Origin: JACQSR01 sp042577505
Lineage (GTDB): Archaea > Nanobdellota > Nanobdellia > Woesearchaeales > JACQSR01
Direction of reading: 5' to 3'
NCBI GenBank assembly: GCA_042577505.1
Contig: JBHPEA010000003.1
Location: 1 to 53,269, forward strand
DNA: 53,269 nt
Under the pieces are notes generated by a model, which was not told the DNA's origin, did no database searches, and was given only the letters and a program-made list of their open reading frames with translations. Of the stretch, positions 49,852 to 53,269 are shown one piece after another; position 1 is the first letter of the stretch, and every line of letters starts with the position of its first letter. The translations under genes were made by a program, and so were the position numbers.

Positions 49852-52800
49852 ATGGGAGCAAGACATACGACCGGGACTAAATTACTACTAATTCTGGTGA
49901 TGTCTTTCGTATTCGTTTTAACTCTTAGCGTCAGCTCTATCGCAACTTTGAATGTTTCACTTTCTGATCAAGGAACCGGTGTAAGAAATAAAACATCTGG
50001 ACAACTATTAGAAACTGGAAACATAACTATAGAAATATATGAAACACTTTCTGGTGGAAGTGCAATTTATTCTCAAACATTTGCTAATGGTATTGTGAAT
50101 GGTTCTTGGAATGTCATGTTGGGTGAAACAACCGGACTACCTCTTGAATATGGAAAAGTGTACTATCGTGCTTACGAAATAAATGGGGAAGCTGCTTCTT
50201 TTACAAATGGTACTGGTGGTACTGTTGGTAGACAATATTTCTACGCACCACTTGGTGATATAAATGGAACTAACATTATTGATGGAACAATTGATGGAAC
50301 CGAAATAACCGACAATTCCATTACTGGATCTGATATCAACAATCAAACAAACTTAACACTTGGAGAAAAAATCTCATTTACACTTGGAGGAATTGTAGAC
50401 AATATTCTTAATGGTTGGGTAGCAATCACAGGAAACGCTAGTGTTTCTGGTGACTTAAATGTTACAGGAGACATTAATGTTAACGGAAATATGAACTTCC
50501 AAAATATTTCTGGAAACGATGCAACTTTTACTACATTAACTGTTACTGGTACTTCTAACCTAAGTAATGTTATAATAAGTAACGTTGAAATTGATACAAA
50601 TAACATTAGTGTTAATGAAATATCTTCAAAGGGATCTGATTTAATTATATCAAACAATAATGCAGCAACTGATATAGCAACATTTACTGAAAGTGGAAGA
50701 GTTGGAATTGGAACTGATGCTCCCAATGGAACCCTTCATGTAATTGGAAATTCAATTTTAGTTGCAAACTTTACTAATCAGACAGGAAATTCAGTTATAG
50801 GAATTGGTGGAGCTGCAATTGCATATACACAAGGAGGTCTACAATTAACACCTTCATTAGGAGGTAATGGACTTTTCATTGAATCGGATGGAAACGTTTC
50901 TCTTGATGCAGCATTTGAAATGTTTGATACTAATGAAAATTACACACGGTTCATAACTGGGGTTCAAGACGGATCAATTGTATATACATTACCAATAACT
51001 GCGCCTACTGACGGTCAGGTTTTAGCAGCTAATTCATCTGGTGAAATGTTCTGGACTACAGACGATGAATCTGCATATTTAATAAATGGAACAGATGCAA
51101 ACTTCACAAATCTATGGGTAACTGGAACTTCTTATCTTAGCAATGTAACAGTTAATTCAGACAACATTACTGTCAATGAAATACATTCAAGAGATGGAAA
51201 TTTAACATTCTTTGATGCTGCTGGTTACGAACAGATGAGAGTAACTGATGACGGCAAAGTTGGAATTGGAACATCATCCCCTAATGGTTTACTGCATGTC
51301 TACGAAGATAGTAGCGCACGGGCAAATATTACAATGCAAAATCCAAATTCAAGCGGAGGCGCCATGTTAAATTTAGAAAGTGATACTGGAAGTGCATACC
51401 TAAGCATGGTTGGATCTAATTATCCTATGTCAATAGTTGCTAATCGAGGTCTACTTAATGTTGATAATGCTGCCGATGGATTAATTTTTCACCCAGGAAA
51501 TACTGGTAATATAATTTTCGCAACCGGTAACTTGTGGAATCAAAGTATGAATATTGAAAGTGACGGAAAAGTTGGTATTAACACTTCAACACCAAGCCAT
51601 ACATTAAATGTCAAAGGGGATGCTAACATTACTGGCAATCTTATTGTCGGTAATTCAGTGATCAGCGACCTTAACGTCACAGGAGATCTTCGAGTAGATG
51701 GTGTTTCATACCTAAGCAATGTAACAGTTAATTCAGATAACATTACTGTAAACAAAGTTATCTCAAGAGATGGTAACCTATCATTCTATGATAACGCTGG
51801 TACTGAAAACGTTAGATTTACAGAAGATGGTAGGGTCGGTATTGGTACAACAGCACCCGACGCCCATTTACATGTTCAGAAAAGTGCAGAAGAGGTTTTA
51901 GTTGCGATTAAAAACACACTCGATGGATTTACTTCATCTGCTTCATTAGATATCTACAATGCTGATGATGATTATGTGCGTCTTGGTATATTCTCACGGA
52001 ATAATTCAGATACTCCACCAATTTTTCAAAACAGATCAGTCTTAACTAGTAATGCGCCAAGTGGAATGATATTTGCTTCCAGGGGAGCATCACCAGATAT
52101 TGTATTCACACAAGGTACTTTCACTGAAAGAATGAGAATTGATAGCAATGGTCAATTAGGAATAGGGACCGCATCCCCTACTGAACTATTAGATGTAAAT
52201 GGTAGTGTTAATGTATCAGGAACCCTCTACGCAAACAACGTAAGTTCCAATTCACCATTAAGATTACAGACTGGTGGAACTACAAGATTATTCATTAACG
52301 ATACAGGACGCATTGCAATTGGAAAAGAAATTACATCCGAATTCATTGATATACAAGGAACCACTAACGATCCAAATGATGATCAGTTAACTATGAAATT
52401 ATTCAATACAAATTCATCAGGAATCGCATTGTACAGAGCAACTGCTGGTCAAGATTATGGGGTTGTTTTTGCCCATGCTGGAGCGGATTATGGATTTGGA
52501 TCTTTCGCAAACAAAGGTATGGTAATGAGTGAAAGATTAAGTGAGGGCTTATTATTAACTGCTGATAACGGAACTATAACATTTATGGCAGGAGATACTG
52601 GTACGTATCCAGAGAGGGCATTCATTGCAAAAACCGGTCAATTTGGTATCAACACAACCTCTCCAACCCACACACTTCACGTCAATGGTTCTGCAAACAT
52701 TTCTGGAACATTGTACACAGGCACTACTGTATCAAGTGGTTTAACTGTTGAAGGAGACTTAAACGTAACTGGGGTTTCATACCTAAGCAACGTTACAGTT

Positions 52801-53269
52801 AATGCTGATAACATCACTGTAAATGAAGTTCATTCTAGAGACGGTAACTTATCATTCTATGATAACCAAGGTAACCTAACAATTCACATAAACGAAACAA
52901 AGGGATCCGTTGGAATCGGTGCTCCATCTGTTAGATACCCACTTGAAGTTATTGGTGATGTAAATGATAATCACTTCCTAGCAATCAGAAACGCAAACAA
53001 TGGAGCTAGCGCAACATCAATGGTTGAAACCTCATTAGATAGTGGAATAGCTAATTTCGGTATAGCGTCAGAAAGTTTTGCTGCACCATTAATGCAAAAT
53101 AGAGGAATAATTTATGCACATTCTGGTGCGAATGGTATATCGCTTATTGCAGACAATGTTAGTGCAGATATTAAGTTTGCTACCGGTGGACAAAATGAAA
53201 GGATGGTAATTGATTCTGATGGAAATATTGGAATTAACAATAGTGATCCACAGAAACTATTATCTATTT
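49852..53269 (+). CDS. Giant repetitive surface protein with GIGT-SP fibre repeats (3' truncated by window edge)
   Basis: An open frame of 1139 codons runs off the window without a stop. Residues 1-34 form a signal peptide or anchor (KLLLILVMSFVFVLTLSV). Residues about 35-130 look like a beta-sandwich (GNITIEIYETLSGG, YYRAYEING). The rest is a chain of Asn/Ser/Thr/Gly-rich units in which a GKVGIGTSSPNGLLHV-type motif recurs at about nine positions (nucleotides near 50704, 51262, 51573, 51838, 52157, 52309, 52643, 52911 and 53224). The motif is common in bacterial and phage tail-fibre-like proteins that end in an endosialidase-type (S74) chaperone domain, which could lie beyond the edge. N-x-S/T sequons are very dense, suggesting N-glycosylation. 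Probable role: adhesion or cell-surface fibre. Confidence 0.82.
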   Translation, partial: MGARHTTGTKLLLILVMSFVFVLTLSVSSIATLNVSLSDQGTGVRNKTSGQLLETGNITIEIYETLSGGSAIYSQTFANGIVNGSWNVMLGETTGLPLEYGKVYYRAYEINGEAASFTNGTGGTVGRQYFYAPLGDINGTNIIDGTIDGTEITDNSITGSDINNQTNLTLGEKISFTLGGIVDNILNGWVAITGNASVSGDLNVTGDINVNGNMNFQNISGNDATFTTLTVTGTSNLSNVIISNVEIDTNNISVNEISSKGSDLIISNNNAATDIATFTESGRVGIGTDAPNGTLHVIGNSILVANFTNQTGNSVIGIGGAAIAYTQGGLQLTPSLGGNGLFIESDGNVSLDAAFEMFDTNENYTRFITGVQDGSIVYTLPITAPTDGQVLAANSSGEMFWTTDDESAYLINGTDANFTNLWVTGTSYLSNVTVNSDNITVNEIHSRDGNLTFFDAAGYEQMRVTDDGKVGIGTSSPNGLLHVYEDSSARANITMQNPNSSGGAMLNLESDTGSAYLSMVGSNYPMSIVANRGLLNVDNAADGLIFHPGNTGNIIFATGNLWNQSMNIESDGKVGINTSTPSHTLNVKGDANITGNLIVGNSVISDLNVTGDLRVDGVSYLSNVTVNSDNITVNKVISRDGNLSFYDNAGTENVRFTEDGRVGIGTTAPDAHLHVQKSAEEVLVAIKNTLDGFTSSASLDIYNADDDYVRLGIFSRNNSDTPPIFQNRSVLTSNAPSGMIFASRGASPDIVFTQGTFTERMRIDSNGQLGIGTASPTELLDVNGSVNVSGTLYANNVSSNSPLRLQTGGTTRLFINDTGRIAIGKEITSEFIDIQGTTNDPNDDQLTMKLFNTNSSGIALYRATAGQDYGVVFAHAGADYGFGSFANKGMVMSERLSEGLLLTADNGTITFMAGDTGTYPERAFIAKTGQFGINTTSPTHTLHVNGSANISGTLYTGTTVSSGLTVEGDLNVTGVSYLSNVTVNADNITVNEVHSRDGNLSFYDNQGNLTIHINETKGSVGIGAPSVRYPLEVIGDVNDNHFLAIRNANNGASATSMVETSLDSGIANFGIASESFAAPLMQNRGIIYAHSGANGISLIADNVSADIKFATGGQNERMVIDSDGNIGINNSDPQKLLSI
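51134..52866 (+). repeat. Near-identical coding repeats inside the surface protein gene
   Basis: A segment encoding YLSNVTVNSDNITVNE followed by a SRDGNLSFYDN-like stretch occurs three times with high DNA similarity, starting near 51134, 51709 and 52779, and once in diverged form near 50561. The low synonymous divergence between the 51134 and 51709 copies suggests recent duplication or gene conversion. Confidence 0.75.

Noticed and set aside
50137..51755. Several minus-strand frames of 70-127 codons inside the surface protein gene
   Set aside because: They are shadows of the repetitive coding sequence, with biased Thr/Leu/Val content and no start signals.
49852..53269. CRISPR-like or non-coding tandem repeat region
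   Set aside because: The repeats are in one long open frame, encode conserved protein motifs and have irregular spacing, unlike CRISPR arrays.

Overview
The window is a 53 kb, AT-rich, gene-dense piece of an archaeal chromosome. Archaeal markers include the proteasome beta subunit, the KH-MBL-beta-CASP termination factor FttA/aCPSF1, the EF-2 / EF-1alpha / uS10 gene run, type II methionine aminopeptidase, prefoldin alpha, an archaeal-style FtsY, a Hel308-type helicase half, TrmB and Lrp-like regulators, and a tRNA-Ser with a bulge-helix-bulge intron. Small DPANN-style membrane and surface proteins (DUF5652-like, PspC, HAE3-type RND, CARDB/COG1361-like, a giant GIGT-SP repeat surface protein) suggest a Woesearchaeota/Pacearchaeota-like member of the Nanoarchaeota sensu lato. 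That placement is inference. The lineage is not strongly reduced, because de novo pyrimidine, purine and aspartate-family biosynthesis genes are present.

Layout: 1-3.0 kb holds the aspartate kinase C-terminus, a secreted acidic protein, a TrmB regulator and proteasome beta. 3.0-11.1 kb holds information-processing genes (FttA, Map, EF-2, EF-1alpha, uS10) and a bacterial-type glucokinase. 11.1-21.1 kb has the intron-containing tRNA-Ser(UGA), two U32 proteins, an MscS channel, and a stretch of unrecognised proteins including a three-gene coiled-coil / glycine-rich membrane / CBS operon next to a tandem Lrp-like regulator. 21.2-27.3 kb has IleRS, small proteins, a long divergent citrate-synthase-fold enzyme and PspC. 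27.3-33.2 kb is a tight five-gene membrane module: RND exporter, CARDB surface protein, ECF-S-like protein, polytopic membrane protein, MinD-HTH fusion. 33.2-38.9 kb is carA-carB-pyrB-pyrI. 38.9-49.7 kb has an M29-like aminopeptidase, a helicase represented only by its RecA1 domain, ftsY-pfdA-prs, asd, a retropepsin-like plus RimK-like pair, purA, purF and two small proteins. From 49.85 kb to the end runs an open, repetitive surface protein gene preceded by a long leader.

The genes link into metabolism: lysC and asd make aspartate semialdehyde; carAB-pyrBI start UMP synthesis; prs supplies PRPP to purF, and purA acts in the AMP branch. A striking regularity is that TATA-like boxes sit about 25-30 nt before most first-of-operon start codons, implying largely leaderless mRNAs. 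I used this to shorten several starts (TrmB, PsmB, PyrB, helicase, Prs, PurA). The main exceptions are the EF-1alpha mRNA, with a strong Shine-Dalgarno, and the giant surface protein, with a leader of about 135 nt. No stretch longer than 300 bases lacks a gene. I saw no CRISPR array, IS element or rRNA.
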